A DNA stretch of 34,343 nucleotides from contig CAXPZW010000017.1 in NCBI GenBank assembly GCA_964221845.1, positions 1 to 34,343 of the forward strand. Reading direction: 5' to 3'. The translations under genes were made by a program, and so were the position numbers. Shown in pieces: positions 1 to 8,017 of this stretch (positions are counted from its first letter, which is position 1; each line of letters opens with the position of its first letter). Under the pieces are notes generated by a model. The model was not told the origin of the DNA. It saw only the letters and a program-made list of their open reading frames with translations, and ran no database searches. This DNA comes from CAXPZW01 sp964221845 (GTDB taxonomy: Bacteria > Bacteroidota > Bacteroidia > Flavobacteriales_D > Sanyastnellaceae).

Positions 1-413
1 CTGTTCTGGGATTGAAGGAAGTAATACAAATACCAGTTATCCAATTTGACCGTGTTTGTCAACCAGGTTATGAAGTGTTGGCTCACTGCCATAGGAACTC
101 CAAGCACTGCGCTTTTACCTACTCCCGCATCTCTTGAGAGAATAACGGTCCCTTCAGGATGAAGAACAGCGGACGAATTCTGAATTCCCAATTCGGAAAT
201 TTCGCTTTTAGTATCAAAAAGTGAACCTTGGTCAAGTGAAGCGGAGTCTGCCAACGAAACCCATTTTATTCCACCATTGTAGTAATTGGATTCCTTTTTG
301 TTAGGCGTATGTCCACTTCCTCTTTTACTGACTTCTTCAAGTAGTCTAATGTCCCAATCCGTGGGATACACAATGCCCTTCAGTACGTTTTTAGTTGTAG
401 CTATCGTCTCCAT
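1..413 (-). CDS. hsdS: Type I restriction enzyme specificity subunit HsdS (partial, N-terminal 137 residues)
   Basis: Translated from the ATG at 413, the frame stays open to the window edge, so only the N-terminal part is present. It begins METIATTKNVLKG and then reads GSGHTPNKKESNYYNGGIKW, the typical opening of a type I target recognition domain (a GSGxTP turn followed by a Y-Y-N-G-G-I-KW motif). HsdS gives sequence specificity to the methylase and restriction complex by binding the two halves of a bipartite DNA target through two recognition domains; only part of the first is seen here. It starts one base after the hsdM stop codon, so the two genes are almost certainly co-transcribed and probably translationally coupled. 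hsdR is not in the window and would have to lie beyond position 1. The base composition is more AT-rich than that of genes from recA onward, which fits horizontal acquisition. Confidence 0.9.
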   Translation of the reverse strand, partial: METIATTKNVLKGIVYPTDWDIRLLEEVSKRGSGHTPNKKESNYYNGGIKWVSLADSASLDQGSLFDTKSEISELGIQNSSAVLHPEGTVILSRDAGVGKSAVLGVPMAVSQHFITWLTNTVKLDNWYLYYFLQSQN

Positions 414-414
414 T

Positions 415-1911
415 CTAAAAACCTATTTCTGAGAGTGAGTCCGCTATTCTCTGCTCTAAAAGTGCAATTCGTGATTTGAGTTCATTGATTTCCAACTTAG
501 TGGACTCCATATCAATAGGCTCCTCCTCCTGGAACGTATCTACATACCTAGGAATATTCAGGTTGAAGTCGTTGTCCTTCACCTCATCAAATGAGGCAAT
601 ATGGCTGTACTTCTCAATTTCGTCCCAATTGCGGTATGTGTTGTAAATCTTCTGAATATCACCACCCTCTCCACCTCGCAATAGGTTCTGATTTTTCCCG
701 CTTTCATATTCACGGCTGGCGTCAATGAAGAGGATGTCTGTATTATCGCCTTTGTTCTTGTCAAAGACAAGGATACATGCCGGGATGCCTGTACCGAAGA
801 AGAGGTTAGCAGGCAAGCCGATAACTGCCTTGAGCAGATTCTCCTGGATAAGCTGCTTCCGAATCTTGCCTTCGCTTGAGCCCCGGAACAGCACCCCGTG
901 TGGGAGCACCACCCCAGCTCGCCCATGCTCATTGAGCGTCTCAAGCATATGGGTGATGAAGGCGTAGTCTCCTTTACTCTTGGGTGGCACACCTCGATGG
1001 AATCTGTTGTAGCGGTCAGAGTCTGCCTTCTCTGCTCCCCACTTGTCCAGGGAGAAGGGAGGGTTGGCAACTACAACATCAAACTTCCTCAGGGCATCAC
1101 CCTCGGTGAGCTTGGGGTTGTTGATGGTATCTCCCCACTCGATGCGTGCGCTGTCCATCTCGTGCAGGAACATATTCATGCGTGCGAGTGCGTAGGTGCT
1201 GCCGTTAATCTCTTGCCCATAGAGCTGAACATTCGGGCTTCCTACCTCCTTTGCAGCCTTCAACAAGAGCGAGCCTGAGCCACAAGTAGGGTCGCAGATG
1301 CGGTCGCCTTCTTTGGGCTCGACCAGCTTTGCGAGGAGCGTTGATACACCAGAGGGCGTATAGAACTCTCCAGCCTTCTTCCCGGCATCCGAGGCGAAGT
1401 TGGAGATGAGGTACTCGTAGGCATCTCCAATCACATCGTTGCCTTCCAGGTTCTTCGGGCGGAGGTCGAGTGCATGGATGTCGTTGAGCAGATTCTTTAG
1501 ACGACGATTTCGGTCTGCTGTCTGCCCGAGATTGGCTTCAGAGTTGAAGGAGATATTCCTGAATACCCCATCCAACTTCGCATGGTTTGACTCTTCAATC
1601 TTCTCCAAAGCCATATCGATGACCTCTCCGATGTTAGCAGCATTGCGCTGCTCATAGAGGTAACCAAAGTCACTGCCTTCTGGCAGCACAAAGCGCTCAT
1701 GCTTCATAGCTCGGTCAATCCTCGCCTGGTCACCGTTGTACTGCTCTAGGTAGTCTTCTCGCTTCTCCTTGTTGACGTCTGAGATGTATTTGACAAAGAG
1801 GATGGTCAGGATGTAGTCCTTGTATTGAGCCGGGTCTAAGGTTCCCCGGAAGGTGTCACAGGCCTTCCAGACCTGATTGTTTATTGTGGATTGGGTGAGT
1901 TTGGATTGCAT
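415..1911 (-). CDS. hsdM: Type I restriction-modification system DNA methyltransferase subunit HsdM
   Basis: This 498-residue protein is an N6-adenine DNA methyltransferase. An N-terminal helical domain (about 10-150, HsdM_N type) precedes the methylase domain. Visible motifs are GEFYTP at 181-186, the S-adenosylmethionine-binding DPTCGSG at 207-213 and the catalytic NPPF at 283-286. The C-terminal tail (about 470-498) is helical and leucine-rich, as expected for contact with HsdS. Length is normal for the family. The enzyme methylates adenines in the target chosen by HsdS, protecting host DNA from the HsdR nuclease. It is the first gene of an hsdM-hsdS pair, and nothing on the same strand lies close upstream. 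All residues expected for activity are present, so it looks functional. Whether the system restricts DNA cannot be judged without hsdR. Confidence 0.95.
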   Translation of the reverse strand: MQSKLTQSTINNQVWKACDTFRGTLDPAQYKDYILTILFVKYISDVNKEKREDYLEQYNGDQARIDRAMKHERFVLPEGSDFGYLYEQRNAANIGEVIDMALEKIEESNHAKLDGVFRNISFNSEANLGQTADRNRRLKNLLNDIHALDLRPKNLEGNDVIGDAYEYLISNFASDAGKKAGEFYTPSGVSTLLAKLVEPKEGDRICDPTCGSGSLLLKAAKEVGSPNVQLYGQEINGSTYALARMNMFLHEMDSARIEWGDTINNPKLTEGDALRKFDVVVANPPFSLDKWGAEKADSDRYNRFHRGVPPKSKGDYAFITHMLETLNEHGRAGVVLPHGVLFRGSSEGKIRKQLIQENLLKAVIGLPANLFFGTGIPACILVFDKNKGDNTDILFIDASREYESGKNQNLLRGGEGGDIQKIYNTYRNWDEIEKYSHIASFDEVKDNDFNLNIPRYVDTFQEEEPIDMESTKLEINELKSRIALLEQRIADSLSEIGF

Positions 1912-2577
1912 ACAGTCTGGTCAGTGTGGTCTGCGTTTAAACGGCTTCTTTGGCTTTATGACTCTACATACTCCGGCCATTTGTCGCCAAGATATAAAGC
2001 CCTCAGCACATCGCTCAGCACAGTAGTCATGATTGGTCTTCTACTGTTGAGACTGGTTAGACAACAACAGCTTCGGGATACTCCCACAGCACGACATTCA
2101 CAGGACCAACCCTATGACATCCCCTGTCCGGTCACAGGAGGAATAGGTAAGCTGTAGATTTAGGTGATGTCTCTATGATTATGGGATTCTCCCCTACTCC
2201 ATGCACCTAACACCGACAAGAAAACCGATTTCTGAAACCCCTCTTGCGCATTTTCGATTTGGTTTGGGCTCAGGGTTTGGGGTTTTGTTAGCTGTCCGGG
2301 TAGGCTCATTCAATGAGGTGATTTCATGCCTACCACATGGTTCTCAAAATACTCTTGGACATGGGCTCATCTTCGGCTCATTTCCTTGCACTAAGAGTGG
2401 CAATGAAGTATCTTCAGACACAAATCCAGACACAGTACGTCTGAGTTCTTTTCCCGCATGTTTACTAGAAGCCTAGAGCTTCAACGGAATGCCGCTTTTT
2501 TCAACGGATACGGCATTTTTCCACAACGTAAATAGGTTGCGAACCCGATCGCCTACCTTCGTCGAAAACCACGTGCA
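1912..2577. other. Intergenic stretch between hsdM and recA, no gene recognised
   Basis: About 670 bp separate the divergently oriented hsdM and recA genes. Composition is closer to the restriction genes than to recA. Frames of up to 91 residues exist on both strands, but none has recognisable domains or convincing codon use. Two small features are visible: a 10-bp palindrome CGTTTAAACG at 1934-1943, just upstream of hsdM, and a 7-bp inverted repeat AATGCCG/CGGCATT (2488-2494 and 2511-2517) followed by T residues, about 60 bp before recA. The stretch may be the decayed edge of the acquired restriction island; this is inference from position and composition only. Confidence 0.5.
2554..2561 (+). 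promoter_or_regulatory. Candidate -7 element of the recA promoter
   Basis: TACCTTCG lies 17 bp before the recA start and resembles the Bacteroidota -7 consensus TAnnTTTG with one mismatch. The nearest TTG (2537-2539) is only 14 bp upstream, shorter than the usual spacing of about 19, so only the -7 box is supported. Confidence 0.35.
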
Positions 2578-3573
2578 ATGGCAGATATCAACACCGAAAA
2601 ACTGAAGGCACTGCAGCTCACCCTCGACCGTCTGGACAAGACTTACGGCAAGGGCACCGTCATGAAATTGGGCGATGAAGCAGTCGAACAAGTGGAGGTC
2701 ATTCCCTCCGGATCACTCACCCTCGACCTGGCCTTGGGCATTGGCGGTTTCCCACGCGGACGCGTCGTGGAAATCTACGGTCCGGAATCCTCGGGTAAAA
2801 CCACCTTGGCCATCCACGCCATTGCTGAGGCCCAAAAGAAAGGCGGCATTTGCGCCATCATCGATGCTGAGCACGCCTTTGACAAGTTCTACGCAGAGTC
2901 CCTCGGAGTAGACACCGAGAACCTGCTGATCTCACAACCCGACCACGGCGAGCAAGCCCTGGAGATCGCCGACAACCTCATCCGCTCCGGAGCCCTGGAT
3001 CTGGTGGTGGTGGATTCGGTAGCCGCACTCACCCCCCGCGCAGAAATCGAAGGGGAAATGGGCGACTCACAGGTAGGTCTGCAAGCACGCTTGATGAGCA
3101 AGGCGCTGCGTAAGCTCACCGGTACCATCAGCAAAACCGGTTGCTGCTGCATCTTCATCAACCAGCTCCGCGAGAAGATTGGTGTGATGTTCGGAAACCC
3201 TGAAACCACCACCGGTGGTAACGCGCTTAAGTTCTACTCGTCAGTACGTCTGGACATCCGCCGCGCGGGCCAGATCAAAAACGGCGACCAAGTGATGGGC
3301 AATCGCACCAAGGTGAAAGTGGTGAAGAACAAAGTGGCACCTCCCTTCCGCCGCGCAGAGTTTGACATCATGTACGGCCAAGGCGTATCCAAAACCGGTG
3401 AGATCATCGACTTGGGTGTGGACCACGGCATCATCAAAAAGAGCGGTTCGTGGTTCAGCTACGGCGAAACCAAATTGGGCCAAGGCCGCGACGCGGTGAA
3501 ATCCCTCCTGCTGGACAACCCTGAGCTCATGGAAGAGCTCGAAGGGCTGATCAAGGCTGAACTCGCAAAATAA
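2578..3573 (+). CDS. recA: Recombinase RecA
   Basis: The 331-residue product is RecA, the ATP-dependent strand-exchange protein for homologous recombination and the SOS co-protease. The Walker A sequence GPESSGKT is at residues 68-75. Other family signatures are visible, including the PSGS/TLDLALGIGGFPRGR region around 43-62, VVVDSVAALTPRAE and the DNA-binding loop region ending in NPETTTGG. The start follows an upstream region with a plausible -7 element. The protein stops soon after the C-terminal domain (ending LIKAELAK). It is about 20 residues shorter than the E. coli protein and lacks a distinct acidic tail, the segment known in E. coli to restrain DNA binding. It is a single-gene transcription unit closed by a strong terminator at 3595-3621. 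Confidence 0.98.
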   Translation: MADINTEKLKALQLTLDRLDKTYGKGTVMKLGDEAVEQVEVIPSGSLTLDLALGIGGFPRGRVVEIYGPESSGKTTLAIHAIAEAQKKGGICAIIDAEHAFDKFYAESLGVDTENLLISQPDHGEQALEIADNLIRSGALDLVVVDSVAALTPRAEIEGEMGDSQVGLQARLMSKALRKLTGTISKTGCCCIFINQLREKIGVMFGNPETTTGGNALKFYSSVRLDIRRAGQIKNGDQVMGNRTKVKVVKNKVAPPFRRAEFDIMYGQGVSKTGEIIDLGVDHGIIKKSGSWFSYGETKLGQGRDAVKSLLLDNPELMEELEGLIKAELAK

Positions 3574-3594
3574 TCTGGGCTTTTGCCTGGGAAG

Positions 3595-3621
3595 AAAGTC
3601 CTCCGCTTGGGGGACTTTTTT
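3595..3621 (+). terminator. Rho-independent terminator of recA
   Basis: A 10-bp stem (3595-3604 with 3609-3618, one G:U pair) closes a GCTT tetraloop and runs directly into six T residues (3616-3621). It sits 22 bp after the recA stop codon and just ahead of the next gene. Confidence 0.9.
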
Positions 3622-3633
3622 CATTTTTGACCC

Positions 3634-4662
3634 ATGAAGTACCTGTACCTCCTGTTGTTGTTGCCCTTGTGCTGGGCGTGTGACACCCCTGCAGACACCA
3701 CCTCCGCTGAAGGCATGTTGGCCGACACCACCTCCCTGGCGGGTCGCCTGCAGTCGCTGGCTGATGCCATCAAAGCCGACCCCAACGACCGGGAACTGTA
3801 CTTGGAACGCGCGGCGCTATTCCGCTCCACAGCCAAGTGGCCCCAAGCCATGGCCGACCTGGACCGCGTACTGCGCTTGGACACCATGGACGCTGAAGCC
3901 CTTGCACTCAAAGGCCTGTACAACCTGGACCAAGCCAAATTCAACGAGGCCTACGACAACTATGCTCGCTGCGTGCAAAATGACCCCGAAGATGTCACCT
4001 GCCTGCTCGGCCAAGCCGAAATCGAGCTGCTGCTCAACAAGTACCCTGAGGCCATTGAACTGATCAACCGCGCCCTGCGTGCAGATGAATTTGCCACCAA
4101 GGGCTACTGGCTTAAGGGACGTTACTATAAGGAATTGGGAGACACCACACTGGCGCGCTCAAGCTACGCCACGGTGGTGGAGATCGACCCCACCTACGCC
4201 GACGCTTACATCCAACTGGGGTTGCTTTGGGCCGAGGAGCGCCCCGAACTCTCAGAGGGCTACTATCGCTCTGCGATCAAGTACAACCCCGCTTCTACCG
4301 ATGCCCTGTACAACCTGGCCAAACTCATGCAAGACCAAGCCGGGGATGACCAAGCTAAACTCTACGAGGCCATGGAGGTATACGCCCAACTTGAGGAGCA
4401 AGACCCCATGGACGCCCGTCCGCATTACAACCGCGGATTCATTCACTTGGAATACTTCCAGCACTACGACACGGCGGCGACCTACTTTGGACAGGCTATC
4501 GAGCGCTACGGGCTGTACCACCAAGCCTACTACAACCGCGGGTTGTGCATGGAAAGCATGGATGACTTGGTCGGCGCCGAGCGCGACTACCGCCAGGCCC
4601 TCACCATTGAACCCACCTACGACCCGGCCGCATTGGCCTTGGCCCGTGTGTTAGGGGAGTAA
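3634..4662 (+). CDS. TPR-repeat lipoprotein
   Basis: The 342-residue product starts with a lipoprotein signal peptide (MKYLYLLLLLPLCWAC, lipobox LCWAC with Cys16 as the predicted lipidated residue). The rest is a series of about seven or eight tetratricopeptide repeats. These are recognisable from regularly spaced A-x-x-x-Y/L-x-L-D-P blocks such as AEIELLLNKYPEAIEL, YADAYIQLGLLW and AYYNRGLCMESM. TPR lipoproteins act as protein-interaction scaffolds in the periplasm or on the outer membrane; the partner here is unknown. The gene begins 12 bp after the recA terminator, so it needs its own promoter, which I could not identify with confidence. Its last 12 bp overlap the 3' end of the convergent gene at 4651-6612. 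Confidence 0.88.
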   Translation: MKYLYLLLLLPLCWACDTPADTTSAEGMLADTTSLAGRLQSLADAIKADPNDRELYLERAALFRSTAKWPQAMADLDRVLRLDTMDAEALALKGLYNLDQAKFNEAYDNYARCVQNDPEDVTCLLGQAEIELLLNKYPEAIELINRALRADEFATKGYWLKGRYYKELGDTTLARSSYATVVEIDPTYADAYIQLGLLWAEERPELSEGYYRSAIKYNPASTDALYNLAKLMQDQAGDDQAKLYEAMEVYAQLEEQDPMDARPHYNRGFIHLEYFQHYDTAATYFGQAIERYGLYHQAYYNRGLCMESMDDLVGAERDYRQALTIEPTYDPAALALARVLGE

Positions 4663-6612
4663 GCCCAACACCATGTTTTCAAACAGGGGCATGAGCACCG
4701 TGTGGGTGCTTTGGTCCACGTGCTCTTCATGGAAGGGGATGAATACCGCCATGGCGCGGTAGTACACGATGTTGTCGTTGTCTTCCGGCGAGAAGGTGGC
4801 GTACAACTCAAACTGCAAGTAGTTGCTGCCCGGGATGTTGTCCACCTCAAAATTCGCCTCACCACCAAACCAACCATCGTCGCGTTGCTTACGTGTGGTT
4901 TCGCGTCCGTCAGCGAGTGAAATCTCGTTGCGTCCTTCGGTGCGGATGCGGTAGCCTTCTGGAATTTCTACGCGGAAGTAAATGGTGTTGGTGCCCTCAG
5001 CCATGCGCAGCTCGTCGTAGTCTTTACGCTGGCCTGAGGTGATGCCTTGCTCATAGCCCATCAAACCGTCAAAGCCGCTGTAGTCGAAGGTGTTCAACTT
5101 GGGCTTCTTGGTGGGCGTGGTGCGCAGCAGTCCGTAAAACGCATCGGCGATGTACAGTTCTCCGTCAAGCGCCCAGAGGCCTTCGGGCAAGCCGAGGTTA
5201 CCTTTCTTGCCGTCCTCGTAACCGCGTTCACCGGTGCCGCAGTACACCTCTGCTTCTCCCTTGGTCAAGGTGAGCACCTGGCGTCGATGGCTGTCCGATA
5301 CAAACACCCGACCGGCAGTAACGGTCAATGCCGTGGGCTGCACCAGCTTGACTTCACTGCTGTCGTTGATGAATAGGGTGCTAAGGCCCTCCTCGGGCAC
5401 ATAGCGGCGTACGTTGCGCGAACCTGCTTCAAGAATCAGCAAGCCGCCTTCTCCGTCCAACGACAAGTCCGAAGGTCCGTGCATGCCCGCTTGTCGCGGA
5501 TCTGCATGGTCGTTTTGGGCCGGGTGACCAATGCCGGCAATGGGGGCTGCCTTTTGGGTCAACAAGTCCATTTCCCACACTTGGTGGAATCCGGTCATGG
5601 CGATGTAGAGCTTGCCCTTGGACACCAGCAGTCCGGTAGGTCCATTGATGGCACCGGTGGTCCCAAACACCTCTTGCGGCGCAATCAACCCAGCCTCACC
5701 TGTACCCAGAACGGTGGTCACTTGTCGGGTGCGCAGGTTGACCGCTCGGATGGCGTGGTTGTAGGTATCCGCCACGTAAAGGATGTTCGATTCCTTGTCC
5801 AGCGCCAGTCCCGATGGTCCGTTGAAGCGGGCGTTGTTGATGTACCCGTCTTGGAAGCCGCGGACGTTTTGGCCGATGCGTGCGTTGATTTCTCCGTCGA
5901 GGTCCACCAGCAGGATGCGGTCGCGCTGTTGGTCGGAGACGTAGAAGCGGCCTTCGTTGCCGGCATACACCAGGTCGGTGGGCGAGGCAATCAATTTCTT
6001 GGGCAGGCGGTCGATCAACACCTCTTTACTGATCACCGAACCCGCGGTGCGCAGTGGAATGACCGCTTTGCTGGTCAAGTCGCGGATGGTGGGCACTGCT
6101 TCATCCATGCCGGAGTGGCCAGAGAACCGGCGGTACACGCGGCCACCGCTGAAGGTGAGCACGGCGTGCGGCATTTGCGCGGCCTCCAAAATCTCCCGGG
6201 GTTCTTCGCTGGCAAACACGGCCACAGGCATGCGCAGCTCGTAGCGTACCAATTGGTCGTTCACCCATGCGGTATCCGGGGCTGTGCCCCTAGGCGCGCA
6301 GAGTACGTGAATGATCTGTACTGGGCTGAACCGGGCAAGCTCTGCCTCGAGCTCTCGTGCGTATTGGATGCTGCCGGGTACGGTCGGGTCCACCACGTGG
6401 ATCAGACGCATGAAGGCGTGCTTCTCGCGGTGGAAGTCAATGGCCTTATCGGTGTTGAACCACCATACATCCCGCGACCAACGCAGTTTTTTGACGTTGG
6501 TCTTTTGGTCCATGAAATCCTCCAGGCTTTGGGGAACTGCAGTGGTGTCGGATTGGGCTTGGGAGAGCGGCGCAAGCATCAGCAGCGCCAGGGCCATCAA
6601 CAATGATCGCAT
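4651..6612 (-). CDS. Secreted thioredoxin-fold/NHL-repeat protein (NHLRC2-like layout)
   Basis: The start chosen is the ATG at 6612, which gives a clear signal peptide (MRSLLMALALLMLAPLSQAQ) and a 653-residue protein; the more distant upstream start would fall inside the upstream terminator region. After the signal comes a thioredoxin-like domain (about 45-160), then a beta-propeller of NHL repeats (about 175-520; for example GNEGRFYVSDQQRDRILLVD, GPSGLALD and NILYVADTYNHAIRAVNL), then a beta-rich C-terminal domain. This order is that of animal NHLRC2 and its bacterial relatives. The place where NHLRC2 proteins carry a CxxC-type cysteine pair reads DPTVPGS here, so the thioredoxin fold is probably not redox-active. 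The product is expected in the periplasm or outside the cell. Function is unknown; ligand or protein binding by the propeller is inference. Confidence 0.85.
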   Translation of the reverse strand: MRSLLMALALLMLAPLSQAQSDTTAVPQSLEDFMDQKTNVKKLRWSRDVWWFNTDKAIDFHREKHAFMRLIHVVDPTVPGSIQYARELEAELARFSPVQIIHVLCAPRGTAPDTAWVNDQLVRYELRMPVAVFASEEPREILEAAQMPHAVLTFSGGRVYRRFSGHSGMDEAVPTIRDLTSKAVIPLRTAGSVISKEVLIDRLPKKLIASPTDLVYAGNEGRFYVSDQQRDRILLVDLDGEINARIGQNVRGFQDGYINNARFNGPSGLALDKESNILYVADTYNHAIRAVNLRTRQVTTVLGTGEAGLIAPQEVFGTTGAINGPTGLLVSKGKLYIAMTGFHQVWEMDLLTQKAAPIAGIGHPAQNDHADPRQAGMHGPSDLSLDGEGGLLILEAGSRNVRRYVPEEGLSTLFINDSSEVKLVQPTALTVTAGRVFVSDSHRRQVLTLTKGEAEVYCGTGERGYEDGKKGNLGLPEGLWALDGELYIADAFYGLLRTTPTKKPKLNTFDYSGFDGLMGYEQGITSGQRKDYDELRMAEGTNTIYFRVEIPEGYRIRTEGRNEISLADGRETTRKQRDDGWFGGEANFEVDNIPGSNYLQFELYATFSPEDNDNIVYYRAMAVFIPFHEEHVDQSTHTVLMPLFENMVLGLLP

Positions 6613-6650
6613 CTTCAATTTGGTTTGTGCTAGCGGTACAACAAGTGTTC

Positions 6651-6677
6651 CGAAAGTAACGCGCATTCAAAAGACAA
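6651..6677 (-). promoter_or_regulatory. Candidate promoter of the NHL-repeat gene
   Basis: On the minus strand TACTTTCG (6658-6651) matches the Bacteroidota -7 box at seven of eight positions, and a TTG (6677-6675) lies 16 bp upstream. The predicted transcript would start roughly 30 bp before the signal-peptide ATG at 6612, which supports that start. Confidence 0.4.
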
Positions 6678-6707
6678 AAAAGGGGAACCGCATGGATTCC
6701 CCTTTTT
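6677..6707 (-). terminator. Terminator of the thrS-infC-rpmI-rplT operon
   Basis: An 11-bp perfect inverted repeat (AAAAAGGGGAA at 6677-6687 with its complement at 6697-6707) lies 20 bp after the rplT stop on the minus strand and ends in a U run. It separates the ribosomal operon from the NHL-repeat gene. Confidence 0.88.
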
Positions 6708-6726
6708 AATATGGTATGAGTCCGGA

Positions 6727-7071
6727 TTACTTCACCTGGTCCACCACTGCCTTGAAGGCATCTGGGTGGTTCATGGCGAGGTCGGCCAGGACTTTGCGGT
6801 TGAGCTCGATGCCGGCTTTGTTCAGTCCACCCATGAATTGTGAGTAGGACATGCCGTGCTGGCGAGCACCTGCGTTGATACGTGCGATCCACAGGCGACG
6901 GAAGTTGCGCTTGCGTTGTTTACGACCGATGTACGAGTACACCATGCCTTTTTCAACGGCGTTCTTTGCAACGGTCCATACGTTCTTGCGGGCTCCGAAA
7001 TATCCTCGGGCCTGCTTCATGACTTTTTTACGTCGGGCCCGCGATGCTACCGCGTTCTTACTTCTTGGCAT
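6727..7071 (-). CDS. rplT: 50S ribosomal protein L20
   Basis: The 114-residue protein begins MPRSKNAVASRARRKK and contains the invariant L20 sequence GYFGARKN and the RRLWIARINAGAR block. L20 binds 23S rRNA early in assembly of the large subunit. The ATG at 7071 gives the normal family length; an in-frame start 10 codons further up has no family support. It is the last gene of the operon, 89 bp downstream of rpmI, and is followed by a strong terminator. In other bacteria L20 represses rpmI-rplT translation by binding leader RNA; no such structure was established here. Confidence 0.97.
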   Translation of the reverse strand: MPRSKNAVASRARRKKVMKQARGYFGARKNVWTVAKNAVEKGMVYSYIGRKQRKRNFRRLWIARINAGARQHGMSYSQFMGGLNKAGIELNRKVLADLAMNHPDAFKAVVDQVK

Positions 7072-7160
7072 TTCTCTTTGTTTTTTGACCAACAGTGCCA
7101 CTTGCGTGGGCTTGAAACTGGTGGCCGGGTTCTACATTAACCAGGTTGTTCCTTCAACCC

Positions 7161-7355
7161 TTACTTCAGCAATTGCTTGCGGATGTTTGGCTCGTCAGCT
7201 TTGTGCACCAAACCGGACTTGGTCAGATTGCGCTTCTGCTTGGTCTCCATCTTGGTCAAGATGTGACTCTTGAAGGCGTGCTTGCGCTTGATCTTACCAG
7301 TGCCGGTCAGCTTAAATCGCTTCTTCGCGCTGGATTTAGTTTTCATTTTTGGCAT
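7161..7355 (-). CDS. rpmI: 50S ribosomal protein L35
   Basis: The 64-residue, highly basic protein begins MPKMKTKSSAKKRFKLTGTG and has the usual KIKRKHAFKSH and LTKKxTKxKRxL-type blocks of L35. It is a large-subunit ribosomal protein. It lies between infC (60 bp upstream) and rplT (89 bp downstream), the order conserved across bacteria. Confidence 0.97.
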   Translation of the reverse strand: MPKMKTKSSAKKRFKLTGTGKIKRKHAFKSHILTKMETKQKRNLTKSGLVHKADEPNIRKQLLK

Positions 7356-7415
7356 TGCTGCACTATTTATTTCCCGTTCTAACGGGGTGATTCCTTCGCT
7401 GCGCCCGAGGTCGAA

Positions 7416-7976
7416 TTACTTCTTCTTCGGGTTGATCATCATGGTCATGCGCTTGCCCTCGAGTTTGGGCAATTGCTCTACCAATCCGACATCTTCCAAC
7501 TCCTGGGCGAACTTCAACAGCAGAATTTCGCCGCGTTCCTTGAACACAATGGTGCGTCCGCGGAAAAACACATACGCCTTCACCTTGGAGCCTTCCTCGA
7601 GGAATTTGCGTGCGTGCTTGAGTTTAAATTCAAAATCGTGGTCGTCGGTGTTGGGCCCAAATCGGATCTCCTTGATGGTCACCTTGCTTTGGTTGGCCTT
7701 GAGTTCCTTTTGACGCTTCTTCTGATCGTACAAGAACTTGCGGTAATCGATGATACGACACACCGGAGGGTCCGCTTTTGGAGAGATCTCCACGAGGTCC
7801 AATTCTTGTTCTTCAGCCATGCGCTGAGCTTGAACGAGCGAGTAAACGCCCACTTCTACGTTGTCTCCGACAACACGTACCGGGTCGGCATTGATACGAC
7901 GGTTGATCCGATGCGGATCTTCTGGCTTGACGATACGTCCGCCACGTCTTTTGCCTCTTCTAGGTTTCCTTCCTAT
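7416..7976 (-). CDS. infC: Translation initiation factor IF-3 with a non-AUG (probable AUA) start
   Basis: IF-3 binds the 30S subunit and controls start-codon selection and subunit anti-association. Both halves are present: an N-terminal domain with PHRINRRINADPVRVVGDNVEV, and a C-terminal domain with KEIRFGPNTDDHDFEFKL and KGKRMTMMI-like sequence (here EGKRMTMMINPKKK). No ATG, GTG or TTG occurs in frame before codon 42 (GTG at 7853), which is too far inside the N-terminal domain to be the true start. The frame upstream is closed by TAA at 8009-8007. The best candidate is the AUA codon at 7976, preceded by an AGGA sequence, giving 186 residues. Rare start codons at infC are the known basis of IF-3 autoregulation in E. 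coli (AUU). The gene lies 41 bp after thrS. Confidence 0.9.
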   Translation of the reverse strand: MGRKPRRGKRRGGRIVKPEDPHRINRRINADPVRVVGDNVEVGVYSLVQAQRMAEEQELDLVEISPKADPPVCRIIDYRKFLYDQKKRQKELKANQSKVTIKEIRFGPNTDDHDFEFKLKHARKFLEEGSKVKAYVFFRGRTIVFKERGEILLLKFAQELEDVGLVEQLPKLEGKRMTMMINPKKK

Positions 7977-8017
7977 GGTTTCCTGAGGTTGGTGAGTATT
8001 CTGAAATTATGCTCCGT

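Noticed and set aside
2201..2476. 91-residue frame upstream of recA
   Set aside because: No domain, no convincing start context, and similar-length frames exist on the opposite strand; it is treated as chance.
5479..6606. Long plus-strand frame opposite the NHL-repeat gene
   Set aside because: It mirrors the codon pattern of a well-supported gene with signal peptide and repeats on the other strand.
4651..6666. Start of the NHL-repeat protein at 6666
   Set aside because: It would add 18 residues before the signal peptide and overlap the predicted promoter.
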